Source: Acinetobacter sp. Ver3 (GTDB taxonomy: Bacteria; Pseudomonadota; Gammaproteobacteria; Pseudomonadales; Moraxellaceae). Taken from it: a stretch of DNA of 64,000 nucleotides. The notes under the pieces are model-generated. The model was given only the letters and a program-made list of their open reading frames with translations. It was not told the origin of the DNA and searched no databases. Shown piece by piece: positions 9,950 through 18,346 of this stretch. Each line of letters opens with the position of its first letter. Position 1 is the first letter of the stretch. Both the position numbers and the translations under genes were made by a program. The stretch lies in the NCBI RefSeq assembly GCF_000632455.1, contig NZ_JFYL01000002.1, forward strand, positions 62,001 through 126,000, read 5' to 3'.

Positions 9950-11008
9950 GTGCTTAGACTATATCGTAAGCCAAATAAGGGGTTAGTGGGGGTAGATGTT
10001 AGTTCGACCTCTGTTAAGCTATTAGAGCTATCAGTTAAAAACGGTCGCTATTGGGTTGAAAGTTACGGGTTAAGTCCATTGGTTGATGGGAGTGTTGTTG
10101 AAAAAAACATCCTCAATCAGGATAACGTGGCTGATGCTTTAGAGCGCGCGATTAATATTGCAAATCCGCAATCAACGAATGCTGCTTTTGCAGTGCCTAC
10201 GTCTATGGTGATTCACAAGGTCATCGAGATGGATGCCGACATGAGCGATGATGAGCGTGAAGTTCAGATTCGTATGGATGCTGAGCAATATATACCATTC
10301 CCACTTGACGAAGTCAGTTTAGACTTTGAAGTTCTTCCTGAGCGATTAAACAATCCAAACAGAGTGAACGTTTTACTCGTTGCGACACGTACTGAAAACG
10401 TGGACTCTCGTATTGAAGTATTGGATTTGGTCGGGCTTACCCCAAAAGTTGCCGATGTTGAAAGCTATGCACTGGAACGTAGTTTTGAAGTCTTTGCAGA
10501 TACATTGCCGATTGGTGCAAATCTTGTTGGTGTTCTTGATATTGGTCATACCATGACGACTTTATCAGTTATGCAAAATGGCAAAATTATTTACACGCGC
10601 GAACAAGTGTTTGGCGGTAAGCAATTGACTCAAGATGTGCAAAATCGTTATGGCTTATCTTATGATGAAGCTGGGCGTGCTAAAAAAGACAACACCTTAC
10701 CAGATGACTTTGAAACAGAAGTTTTAATGCCATTCCTTGATGCAGTGATTCAACAAGCAGCGCGTTCATTACAGTTCTTTTTCTCTTCTTCTCAATTTAA
10801 CGAGATTGATCATATTTTATTGGCGGGTGGTAATGCCAATATCCCAGGTCTTGCAAAAATGATGCAACAAAAATTGGGATATCGTGTCACTATTGCTAAT
10901 CCATTTTTACAAATGGGCTTTTCTCCTCAAATCGACCTGAAAAAAATAGAAAATGATGCACCATCATTATTGGTGGCGTGTGGCTTGGCATTGAGGAGTT
11001 TTGATTAA
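9950..11008 (+). CDS. pilM: PilM, type IV pilus actin-like assembly protein
   Basis: Cytoplasmic actin-like ATPase of about 352 aa that binds the N-terminus of PilN and links the pilus alignment complex to the inner-membrane motor. It opens with LVGVDVSSTSVKLLEL, an actin-fold phosphate-1 segment, and carries GVLDIGHTMTTLSV (phosphate 2) and HILLAGGNANIPGL later. I chose the GTG at 9950, which has AGGAA at 9938-9942 seven nt upstream. The reading frame stays open upstream to a TTG at 9908, but that adds only a Cys-rich, non-family stretch. It overlaps pilN by one base (TAATG). Confidence 0.93.
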   Translation: MLRLYRKPNKGLVGVDVSSTSVKLLELSVKNGRYWVESYGLSPLVDGSVVEKNILNQDNVADALERAINIANPQSTNAAFAVPTSMVIHKVIEMDADMSDDEREVQIRMDAEQYIPFPLDEVSLDFEVLPERLNNPNRVNVLLVATRTENVDSRIEVLDLVGLTPKVADVESYALERSFEVFADTLPIGANLVGVLDIGHTMTTLSVMQNGKIIYTREQVFGGKQLTQDVQNRYGLSYDEAGRAKKDNTLPDDFETEVLMPFLDAVIQQAARSLQFFFSSSQFNEIDHILLAGGNANIPGLAKMMQQKLGYRVTIANPFLQMGFSPQIDLKKIENDAPSLLVACGLALRSFD

Positions 11009-11634
11009 TGGCTAAAATTAATTTACTCCCTTGGCGCGAAGAGCTAAGAGAACAGCGAAAAAAGCAATTTGTTTATATCTGTATCGCAGTGGTATTACTT
11101 GCGATTTTATCGGTTTTAGCAGCTTGGTTCTTCTTGAATCATAAATTGCAAGACCAAGAACAAGCAAACCAACTTATTGTAAGCACCAATCAAAGTTTAG
11201 ACGTTCAATTAAAATCCTTGGAAGGATTGCAAGAACGTCGAAATGCAGTGATTGAGCGGATGAAACTGATTCAAGGTCTTGAAGGTCAACGACCTGTTAC
11301 TGTGCGTTTAGTAGATGAATTGGTACGTGTTGTTCCTGAAACGGTGTATCTGACGAAATTTACCCGTACTGGTAATAAATTTACCATCGAAGGTAAAGCA
11401 GAAAGTCCGAATGCGGTAGCAGAGTTATTACGTGGTTTAGAAGCTTCCCAGTGGTACCGAAATGCATTTATGAATTCATTCTTGGCTGCGCCAGAAGTGA
11501 AGGAAAAAGCACCAAGTTCGGTAATCCCTCGAGTTGAAGAGTCATACGGTACATTTATCGTGACTGTCGACTTGGGTGCAATTGCTCAACCGACATCAGA
11601 GATGGACGCGAATAATGTGGGAGGTGCACCATGA
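11008..11634 (+). CDS. pilN: PilN, type IV pilus inner-membrane protein
   Basis: A 208-residue bitopic protein. The N-terminal INLLPWREELREQRKK is the known PilM-binding motif of PilN, followed by one transmembrane helix (about residues 22-44), a coiled coil, and a periplasmic ferredoxin-like domain (VRLVDELVRVVPETVYL onward). PilN pairs with PilO to form the inner-membrane alignment platform. The start overlaps pilM by one base and the end overlaps pilO by four (ATGA), so translation is probably coupled for stoichiometric assembly. Confidence 0.93.
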   Translation: MAKINLLPWREELREQRKKQFVYICIAVVLLAILSVLAAWFFLNHKLQDQEQANQLIVSTNQSLDVQLKSLEGLQERRNAVIERMKLIQGLEGQRPVTVRLVDELVRVVPETVYLTKFTRTGNKFTIEGKAESPNAVAELLRGLEASQWYRNAFMNSFLAAPEVKEKAPSSVIPRVEESYGTFIVTVDLGAIAQPTSEMDANNVGGAP

Positions 11635-12359
11635 GTCGTAATGATTTAAATGACTTTGATTCAGATGTCACTGCACCAAAAAAGAAGTCCATGACTGTTG
11701 AAAAGTTCTTTCAGCAATTTAATACTTTGGACTCCAATAACTACGGTAGTTGGCCACTGTCTGTAAAAATTACCTGTTGGATTTTTATTTTCCTATTTGT
11801 TTGTGCTATTGGTTACTTTTTGGTGATTAAACCAAAACTTGAATCCATTGATCTTGCTAAAGCACAAGAGGCAAATTTACTGACAGAGTTTAAAGAAAAG
11901 GATTCTAAGCTCCGTAATTTGCAGCAATACCAAGCACAGTTGCAACAAATGGAAATGAATTTCAATGAGCAATTACAACAATTGCCAAAAGAAACAGAAA
12001 TTCCAAGTTTAGTTGAGGACATCAACTTAACAGGTGTGAATTCAGGGCTCAAATTTAAAAATATCCGTCTCGAAAATGAAGTGGCTCAAGAATTCTTTAT
12101 TGAGCAGCCAATTTCGATAGAAACGACAGGTGATTATCATTCATTTGGGCGTTTTGTGAGTGGAATTGCGTCTTTACCGCGTATCGTAACCTTACATGAT
12201 TTTGTGATTACAGCGACGCCAAGTACAGATAAAAAATCTGATATTCCACTGATCAATTATTCATTAAAAGCCAAAACATATCGTTATGTTGCATCGACTG
12301 AAGATACGGTAGGTTCAGCGGTTGTTCCACCAGCTGATATGCCAGCAGGAGGACAATAA
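11631..12359 (+). CDS. pilO: PilO, type IV pilus inner-membrane protein
   Basis: A 242-residue bitopic protein with a longer cytoplasmic tail (about 45 residues), one transmembrane helix (about 47-67), a coiled coil (about 70-120) and a periplasmic domain containing EIPSLVEDINLTG and GDYHSFGRFVSGIASLPRIV, as in PilO. It heterodimerises with PilN and contacts PilP. It overlaps pilN by four bases and shares one base with the pilP start. Confidence 0.92.
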   Translation: MSRNDLNDFDSDVTAPKKKSMTVEKFFQQFNTLDSNNYGSWPLSVKITCWIFIFLFVCAIGYFLVIKPKLESIDLAKAQEANLLTEFKEKDSKLRNLQQYQAQLQQMEMNFNEQLQQLPKETEIPSLVEDINLTGVNSGLKFKNIRLENEVAQEFFIEQPISIETTGDYHSFGRFVSGIASLPRIVTLHDFVITATPSTDKKSDIPLINYSLKAKTYRYVASTEDTVGSAVVPPADMPAGGQ

Positions 12360-12886
12360 TGAAATCATTTAAGCTTTTGTGCGGATTAGTTATTGCAGCG
12401 ACTATGGTTGGATGTGATTCGCGTATTGATGCGGTCAATCAAGAAATGGCGAATATTCGTAGCCAACCACCTTTACCGATAGAACCGGCACCTGTATTTA
12501 ATCCAGTTCCAAATTTTCTTTACTCGGCGCATCAACTTCGAAGTCCATTCTTGCCAAACTCATTGGCAACAGAGCTAAGAATCATGTCGGGTAAACGTGT
12601 TTATCCTAATTTTAATCGTCAACCACAGCCTTTAGAAAGCTATGCATTGGAAACGTTAAACTTTAAAGGAAGTTTAAAACGTAACAATGGACAGATTCTC
12701 GCTTTGATTCAAACCCCTGATGGTGAGATTGAGCGTGTGCAACGTGGTAATTACATGGGGATGAACCAAGGGCGCATCGTGAAGATAACGCCGACTCAAA
12801 TCGATCTGATTGAAATTGTTTCAGATGGTCGAGATGGTTATATCGAAAGACCAAGAAGCTTAGTGTTGCTTGGGCCTGTTGGTTAA
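12359..12886 (+). CDS. pilP: PilP, type IV pilus lipoprotein
   Basis: A 175-residue predicted lipoprotein: the signal peptide ends in a lipobox-like TMVGC with the lipidated Cys at about residue 19. An unstructured Pro-rich linker follows, then a beta-sandwich homology region (LRSPFLPN, LETLNFKGSLKR, GEIERVQRGNYMG). PilP connects PilN/PilO in the inner membrane to the secretin PilQ. It is followed by pilQ after 19 nt. Confidence 0.93.
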   Translation: MKSFKLLCGLVIAATMVGCDSRIDAVNQEMANIRSQPPLPIEPAPVFNPVPNFLYSAHQLRSPFLPNSLATELRIMSGKRVYPNFNRQPQPLESYALETLNFKGSLKRNNGQILALIQTPDGEIERVQRGNYMGMNQGRIVKITPTQIDLIEIVSDGRDGYIERPRSLVLLGPVG

Positions 12887-12905
12887 GACGAGTTAAGGAA
12901 TAACA

Positions 12906-15395
12906 ATGAAAAAGAGTATGCAAAATTTTTGGGGTGGGGATCGACAGTATATGAACCGTTTTCTTCGTCAATTCGCTATGACCACTGTTTCTATAGCTGT
13001 TATGCAGGCAGCGGCGGCTAAAACTACGATGACCAATATTGTGCCTTTGCAGGTGCCAGGTCAAGGAACAGAAATCCGTGTCATGTTTAACGGATTACCT
13101 CCACAGCCACAGTCATATCAATTGGAAAATCCATCTCGACTCGTTTTGGATTTTATGCAGGCAGGTCAAACACTGGCGAATACTAAAATACCTGTGTCGA
13201 CCACTGAAGCAAACTCAGTTGAAGTCATTTCTAATGATCAGCGTTCACGGTTAACTGTCAATTTAACGCAGAAAGGTAGCTACACGACACGTGTTGAAGG
13301 CAATACCTTTATTTTAAAAATAAATAATCCGAACTCTGCGAAAGTGGCAACACCAGCGGCGCCAGTGGTTACACAAGCCAAAGCAGCAGAACCAACGACT
13401 AAACCAAGTGTTTTAAAGCCAGTCATACGTCCTAATCTGACGAATAACGTTACACCTGTTGCGGCTACAGCTGTGGCAACGACACCTGTAACTCCAACAC
13501 CTGTGATTCCTGTTGCAGCACAGCAGGTATTGAAACCAACTGCACCAACGCCTACTGTGTTAAGACCTGCCGCTCCACCTACATCAGTGGTTAGTCAGCA
13601 AGTTGCAGCACCTGTACCACCTCCAGTAGCTCCTGTTTATCAGCAGCCTGTTGCGTATACACCGCCAGCACCTGTCGCTTATCAAGCAGTAGTACAAGGA
13701 CTACAAGATATTGGTTTTGAGCGCGGTAGTGCAGGTGAGGGACAAGTTGTACTGAATTTAAAAACAGCAGATACACCAGTGGATGTACAACAGCAAGGTA
13801 GCAAAGTTGTGGTGCGTTTCCTCGGTAACAAAATTCCATCGCATTTGGTGCGCCGTTTAAACGTTAATGATTTTGCGACGCCTGTCTCTACAGTAGACGC
13901 TTATAATGATAAGTCAAATGGTGTAATTTCCATTCAGTCGAGCGGTAGCTTCGAATATATGGCTTATCAAACAGATGGTAAGTTAACGATCAGTCTAAAA
14001 CGCCCAGAAGAGAAAAAAGGCTTAAGCAGCCAAAATCGTACACCGAAATATACAGGTAATAAGATTTCTCTCGACTTCCAAGACATTGAAGTGCGCCGCG
14101 TATTACAATTGTTGGCTGATTTTACCGGCATTAATATGGTGACTTCGGATTCAGTTCAAGGGAATATTACATTACGCTTAAAAGATGTGCCTTGGGATCA
14201 AGCGCTTGATATTGTAATGAAAACCAAGAACTTGGATAAGCGTCGCAACGGAAACGTGATTTGGATTGCACCTGTTCCAGAATTGATTAAAGCCGAAGAA
14301 GAAGAGGCGAAAGCCATTGCACAAAGTGTGAAATTGGCACCATTGCAAACCGAATATATTCAATTGAGCTATGCCAAAGTTGAAGATATTGAAAAGTTGA
14401 TTACTGAAGGTCGTAACAGCCGTTCATCCAATGGTAATAATACAAACTCAACAACTGACCCATTGGGGGACAGTGTCGGGTCATTATTAAGTCCACGTGG
14501 TACAGTTTCAATTGATCCACGCACTAATACATTGATCATTAAAGATACAGTTCAAAAAATTGATCAAATTCGCAAGATGATTGATTTATTGGATGTTTCT
14601 GTAAAACAAGTCATGATCGAAGCTCGTATTGTACGCGCGACAACAGATTTCACTAAAGAAATGGGTGTGAAATGGGGGGTAGTATCGAAAGGTGTTGCAA
14701 CCAATAATGATCTTTTGGTTGGTGGTAGTGATCAAACGCTGTGGGATTTAAAATCACCAAGTGAGGATGGTCGTTATAATATTCAACGTCCTGATAACTT
14801 AAATGTGGATTTAGGTGTGGCTGGGGCTGCAGGTAAAATTGCATTTGGTTTAATCAATATGTCTGATTTTATGCTGGACCTTGAGTTGTCGGCACTACAA
14901 GCTGATGGCTACGGTGAAGTTATTTCTACCCCAAAAGTTCTCACTGCTGATAAGCAACAAGCGAAAGTTGCTTCAGGTCAGGAAATCCCTTACCAAACCA
15001 CTGAAACTGCAGGTGGTGCTGCAACGGCGACGACTTCCTTTAAAGAAGCGTTGTTAAGCTTAGAGGTAACACCAAGTATTACGCCTGATGGTAAAATTCA
15101 AATGAAATTGAACATTACCAGTGATTCACCAGCAGGTTATGCACAGAATGGGGAAATCATTTTGAATAAAAATCAAATTGATACCAATGTGCTTGTGAAC
15201 AACGGTGAAACTGTGGTGCTAGGTGGTATTTTCGAGCAAGAAACGATTTTTAACCAAACCAAGGTGCCTTTCTTTGGTGATATTCCTGCTGTTGGTCGTC
15301 TATTCCGAAAAGACAGTAAAACAGAGAATAAGCGTGAGTTATTAATCTTTGTGACACCAAGAATTGTTAATGACAGGCAAACTAGAAACAATTAA
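12906..15395 (+). CDS. pilQ: PilQ, type IV pilus secretin
   Basis: Outer-membrane secretin (829 aa) through which the pilus is extruded, and which in Acinetobacter also serves natural transformation. Order of domains: signal sequence (about residues 16-38), AMIN domain(s), a Pro/Ala/Val/Thr-rich linker (about 145-255), a second AMIN-like segment, the N-domains beginning near ISLDFQDIEVRRVLQLLADF, then the C-terminal secretin channel with ALQADGYGEVISTPKVLTAD and VVLGGIFEQE. The ATG at 12906 has a good AAGGA; ATG 12951 also gives a plausible signal peptide. It completes the pilMNOPQ set. Confidence 0.95.
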   Translation: MKKSMQNFWGGDRQYMNRFLRQFAMTTVSIAVMQAAAAKTTMTNIVPLQVPGQGTEIRVMFNGLPPQPQSYQLENPSRLVLDFMQAGQTLANTKIPVSTTEANSVEVISNDQRSRLTVNLTQKGSYTTRVEGNTFILKINNPNSAKVATPAAPVVTQAKAAEPTTKPSVLKPVIRPNLTNNVTPVAATAVATTPVTPTPVIPVAAQQVLKPTAPTPTVLRPAAPPTSVVSQQVAAPVPPPVAPVYQQPVAYTPPAPVAYQAVVQGLQDIGFERGSAGEGQVVLNLKTADTPVDVQQQGSKVVVRFLGNKIPSHLVRRLNVNDFATPVSTVDAYNDKSNGVISIQSSGSFEYMAYQTDGKLTISLKRPEEKKGLSSQNRTPKYTGNKISLDFQDIEVRRVLQLLADFTGINMVTSDSVQGNITLRLKDVPWDQALDIVMKTKNLDKRRNGNVIWIAPVPELIKAEEEEAKAIAQSVKLAPLQTEYIQLSYAKVEDIEKLITEGRNSRSSNGNNTNSTTDPLGDSVGSLLSPRGTVSIDPRTNTLIIKDTVQKIDQIRKMIDLLDVSVKQVMIEARIVRATTDFTKEMGVKWGVVSKGVATNNDLLVGGSDQTLWDLKSPSEDGRYNIQRPDNLNVDLGVAGAAGKIAFGLINMSDFMLDLELSALQADGYGEVISTPKVLTADKQQAKVASGQEIPYQTTETAGGAATATTSFKEALLSLEVTPSITPDGKIQMKLNITSDSPAGYAQNGEIILNKNQIDTNVLVNNGETVVLGGIFEQETIFNQTKVPFFGDIPAVGRLFRKDSKTENKRELLIFVTPRIVNDRQTRNN

Positions 15396-15431
15396 TATAG
15401 TTTCAATGAAAGCAATTCAATAGGTGACTCC

Positions 15432-15974
15432 TTGCCAAGCAAAGAGTTTGAAACCCTACCGAATATTTATTTGGTAGGGCCCATGGGAGCTGGTAAAACA
15501 ACCGTTGGTCGACATCTTGCAGATTTACTTCATCGAGAGTTTCTTGATAGTGATCATGAGATAGAAAGAAAAACTGGGGCGACCATCCCATGGATTTTTG
15601 AGAAAGAGGGTGAACAGGGATTCAGACATCGTGAATCACTGGTAATTGATGATTTAACATCAAAACAAAATTTAGTTGTTGCGACGGGTGGCGGTGCAGT
15701 TACTCAGTCGATTAATCGATCTTATCTAAAAGATCGAGGTATTGTGATTTATCTTTATACTCCTGTAGAAATACAACTTCAAAGAACCTACCGTGATAAA
15801 AATCGACCTTTATTACAAGTCGAAAATCCTGAACAGAAATTACGTGAATTATTGAATATTCGTGATCCGCTGTATCGTGAAGTTGCACATCATATTATTG
15901 AAACGAATCAAGGTGCTGCGCGTGATTTGGCACAACGTATTCTTAATGTGATTGTCGCAAAAGAATTGAATTAA
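15432..15974 (+). CDS. aroK: Shikimate kinase AroK
   Basis: A 180-residue P-loop kinase that phosphorylates shikimate at the 3-hydroxyl in chorismate synthesis. It shows Walker [10 protein letters not shown], the shikimate-binding FLDSDHEIE, and the GGGAV loop ([10 protein letters not shown]), plus the lid arginines in RDKNRPLL. The start is TTG at 15432, with AGGTGA at 15422-15427; no in-frame ATG precedes the P-loop. It lies 36 nt after pilQ and 25 nt before aroB, the widely conserved pilQ-aroK-aroB order. Confidence 0.94.
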   Translation: MPSKEFETLPNIYLVGPMGAGKTTVGRHLADLLHREFLDSDHEIERKTGATIPWIFEKEGEQGFRHRESLVIDDLTSKQNLVVATGGGAVTQSINRSYLKDRGIVIYLYTPVEIQLQRTYRDKNRPLLQVENPEQKLRELLNIRDPLYREVAHHIIETNQGAARDLAQRILNVIVAKELN

Positions 15975-15999
15975 ATTTGTTTTATTGGCTTATAACATC

Positions 16000-17079
16000 A
16001 TGCAAACCTTATTCGTTGAACTCGGTGAACGCCGTTATCCTATTTTCATTGGTAGTGATTTAGATCCGCAACAATTACTTGAACCCTATATTCATGGGCA
16101 ACAGGTCATGATTGTCACCAATGAAACGGTTAAACCGTTGTATTTAAATCACTATGTATCAGCTGTGGAAGGTTTAGGTAAAAAAGTTGAGACATGTGTT
16201 CTACCTGATGGGGAATGTTATAAAAATATTGAACATTTGAATTTAATTTTTGATGCCTTGCTTGAGGCAGGATTTAACCGAGATTGTACAGTGCTTGCCT
16301 TGGGTGGAGGGGTGATTGGTGACATGGCTGGATTTGCATCAGCTTGTTTCCAACGCGGAGTGTATTTTATTCAAGTCCCGACTACGCTGCTATCGCAAGT
16401 CGATTCGAGCGTTGGCGGTAAAACTGGAATCAACCACTCATTAGGCAAAAACATGATTGGCGCATTCCAGCAGCCACAGGTCGTACTTGCGGATATGGCG
16501 CAACTTAAAACATTGCCTGAGCGTGAGTTATCAGCAGGTTTGGCTGAAGTCATTAAGTATGCCCTATTAGGAGATGTTGATTTTCTTGCATGGCTTGAGG
16601 AAAACATGGATGGTCTCGTTGCACAACATCCAGAATTACTTGCTGAAGCAGTGTACCGCTCTTGTGCACACAAAGCGCGAATTGTGGCCAATGACGAGAA
16701 AGAACAGGGTGAGCGTGCATTACTGAATTTAGGTCATACCTTTGGACATGCGATTGAATCTTATCTGGGATATGGTGAGTGGTTACATGGTGAGGCTGTG
16801 GCGACGGGAATGGTGATGGCGGCAGATTTATCTTATTTAATGGGGTGGATCACAGAAGCTGACCTTGAACGTACAAAAATTATCATTCAACGTGCGAAAT
16901 TACCGATAAAATGTCCTCAAATTCCACTTGATGAATTTTTGGCATATATGTCTCATGACAAAAAAGTCCTGAATGGTCAATTACGTTTAGTGCTCTTGAA
17001 GTCGCTAGGGCAAGCAGTAATTACCAAAGAGTTTGATGTGGAATTAATGAAACAAGCGATTTTACGTAATCAAGCATAA
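16000..17079 (+). CDS. aroB: 3-dehydroquinate synthase AroB
   Basis: NAD- and zinc-dependent cyclase of 359 aa that converts DAHP to 3-dehydroquinate, the second shikimate step. Visible family segments are [37 protein letters not shown], and the metal-binding GHTFGHAIE with an upstream AEVIKYALL. The start is taken as ATG 16000 ([15 protein letters not shown]); the frame extends back to a TTG at 15985, but the resulting length and alignment are less typical. It ends 14 nt before an unrecognised membrane protein gene. Confidence 0.95.
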   Translation: MQTLFVELGERRYPIFIGSDLDPQQLLEPYIHGQQVMIVTNETVKPLYLNHYVSAVEGLGKKVETCVLPDGECYKNIEHLNLIFDALLEAGFNRDCTVLALGGGVIGDMAGFASACFQRGVYFIQVPTTLLSQVDSSVGGKTGINHSLGKNMIGAFQQPQVVLADMAQLKTLPERELSAGLAEVIKYALLGDVDFLAWLEENMDGLVAQHPELLAEAVYRSCAHKARIVANDEKEQGERALLNLGHTFGHAIESYLGYGEWLHGEAVATGMVMAADLSYLMGWITEADLERTKIIIQRAKLPIKCPQIPLDEFLAYMSHDKKVLNGQLRLVLLKSLGQAVITKEFDVELMKQAILRNQA

Positions 17080-17093
17080 TCTTAGGTTTTCTC

Positions 17094-17939
17094 ATGACGG
17101 TACGCCACTCATCCCCACGCACAGCGCAACAATATATTTGGTTGATCGGTGGCATACTGTTTTTAGTCGCATCTTTTGTATTCTGGATTTTGACTGATAG
17201 CAAAGAGTTGGTTACTCAGTCTAAGCAAATTGAAGAAACTCAAGTCCAGATTCAACCTGAAAAGGTGGCAGCAACAAATTATTTGGGCGGGCTGACTGAT
17301 CAAGTGCGACCTTTGGAATTAACTGCGCGTAAAGTGGCTTCAGGAAACCATTTGCCTGAATTTAGAGGCACAAAGTTTATTCAAGACAATAAAAATAATT
17401 ATTTTATCGAACTATTTCGCGTTACCAATGAAGATGTAATTAAAAGTTTTCTTAATAAGCAAACTGATCGTAAACCATACATTTATTTTCGTTTGAGTGG
17501 TGAGGATCAAGTTGAACAGTACATTTTGGGTTATGGGCTGTTTATGGGGGAAGGTGCTGCCAAGACAACTTTAAATGGATTGGATTTAAAGTTACCACCT
17601 TCTGTAGCGCCTAAAGTTGCTGGCTTTAATCAGTTTGTGGGTCAAGTCAATGACATGGGTTCTGAAGAACTAACAACTGCAAAATTATACGAAATTAAAT
17701 TACGACCTGCAGCGGTACCATTGATTGATGAGTCATTGCTGGTTCGTCCTAAGCCAACCCCTGTGGCTGATCCTGCTAAGGCAACAACCAATGTGACTAT
17801 TACAAGAAAAGATCAGTCAGGAAATGTGGTTGATGTGAGACGTTCGCAATCGAATGTTGACCCTATTTCGAGCGATAATTCAAAGAATAATACGGATAAA
17901 CGGAATCAAGAGGCTCAAATTAGTGATCCATTTAATTAA
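17094..17939 (+). CDS. Uncharacterised single-pass membrane protein downstream of aroB
   Basis: I do not recognise a family. The 281-residue product has a short basic N-terminus, one hydrophobic helix (about residues 14-34) and a hydrophilic remainder that should be periplasmic. The C-terminal 60 or so residues are rich in Asn, Asp, Lys and Ser and look disordered. It starts 14 nt after aroB and is probably the last gene of the pilMNOPQ-aroKB unit. In enterobacteria the gene after aroB is the SPOR-domain protein gene damX; topology is similar, but I see no SPOR domain, so homology is not claimed. No clear terminator follows. Confidence 0.75.
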   Translation: MTVRHSSPRTAQQYIWLIGGILFLVASFVFWILTDSKELVTQSKQIEETQVQIQPEKVAATNYLGGLTDQVRPLELTARKVASGNHLPEFRGTKFIQDNKNNYFIELFRVTNEDVIKSFLNKQTDRKPYIYFRLSGEDQVEQYILGYGLFMGEGAAKTTLNGLDLKLPPSVAPKVAGFNQFVGQVNDMGSEELTTAKLYEIKLRPAAVPLIDESLLVRPKPTPVADPAKATTNVTITRKDQSGNVVDVRRSQSNVDPISSDNSKNNTDKRNQEAQISDPFN

Positions 17940-17983
17940 AATGGTATAAAATGGCGCAAAATTAAACGAAAGCATAATAAATT

Positions 17984-17999
17984 TGCACATCATTGGTGC
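17984..17999 (+). promoter_or_regulatory. NtrC-like enhancer box upstream of gltBD
   Basis: The sequence TGCAC-N5-TGGTGC (TGCACATCATTGGTGC) has the same half-sites and 5-bp spacing as the known NtrC sites upstream of E. coli glnA. Further half-sites lie nearby: TGGTGC at 18018-18023 and 18105-18110, and TGCAC at 18065-18069. It is about 87 bp upstream of the sigma-54 -24 element, a normal enhancer distance. Functional binding is inferred. Confidence 0.55.
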
Positions 18000-18083
18000 G
18001 ATAAAGTGGTTCTAATTTGGTGCCTTTTCGGTTAATAATGACAAAATAATTGAAATAAAACGCTTGCACGGAATAAATAAATA

Positions 18084-18100
18084 TTGGCATAGATTTTGCT
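18084..18100 (+). promoter_or_regulatory. Candidate sigma-54 (RpoN) promoter for gltBD
   Basis: TTGGCAT, five bases, then TTGCT: the invariant GG (18086-18087) and GC (18098-18099) are exactly 10 bp apart, as sigma-54 requires, and the flanking bases match TGGCA-N6-TTGCW. Predicted start of transcription is near 18111, giving an untranslated leader of about 235 nt before gltB. The 407-nt gap 17940-18346 otherwise contains only AT-rich sequence; I found no clear sigma-70 promoter or riboswitch in it. Confidence 0.55.
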
Positions 18101-18346
18101 TTATTGGTGCACTGATTAAGTAAATTGTCCCTATTTTGGAGCGAAGACCTTAATTTAGTGTGCGATTTAGTCAAATTGATCTGCTTTAAATGAGTGCAAA
18201 TCGTCTCGTACATTTGTGAAATTAAATCAGAAAAGACGTTCAATAACGAAAGACATACAGAATCATGTCTTTGTTTTATAAAGAAATCGTATTTGAAGAA
18301 TAGATAAGTTTTGCCCAATGAGGGCCATGTTGAAGAAGGGTACGCT

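Noticed and set aside
17940-18346. Riboswitch in the gltB leader
   Set aside because: No recognisable aptamer or expression-platform terminator was seen.
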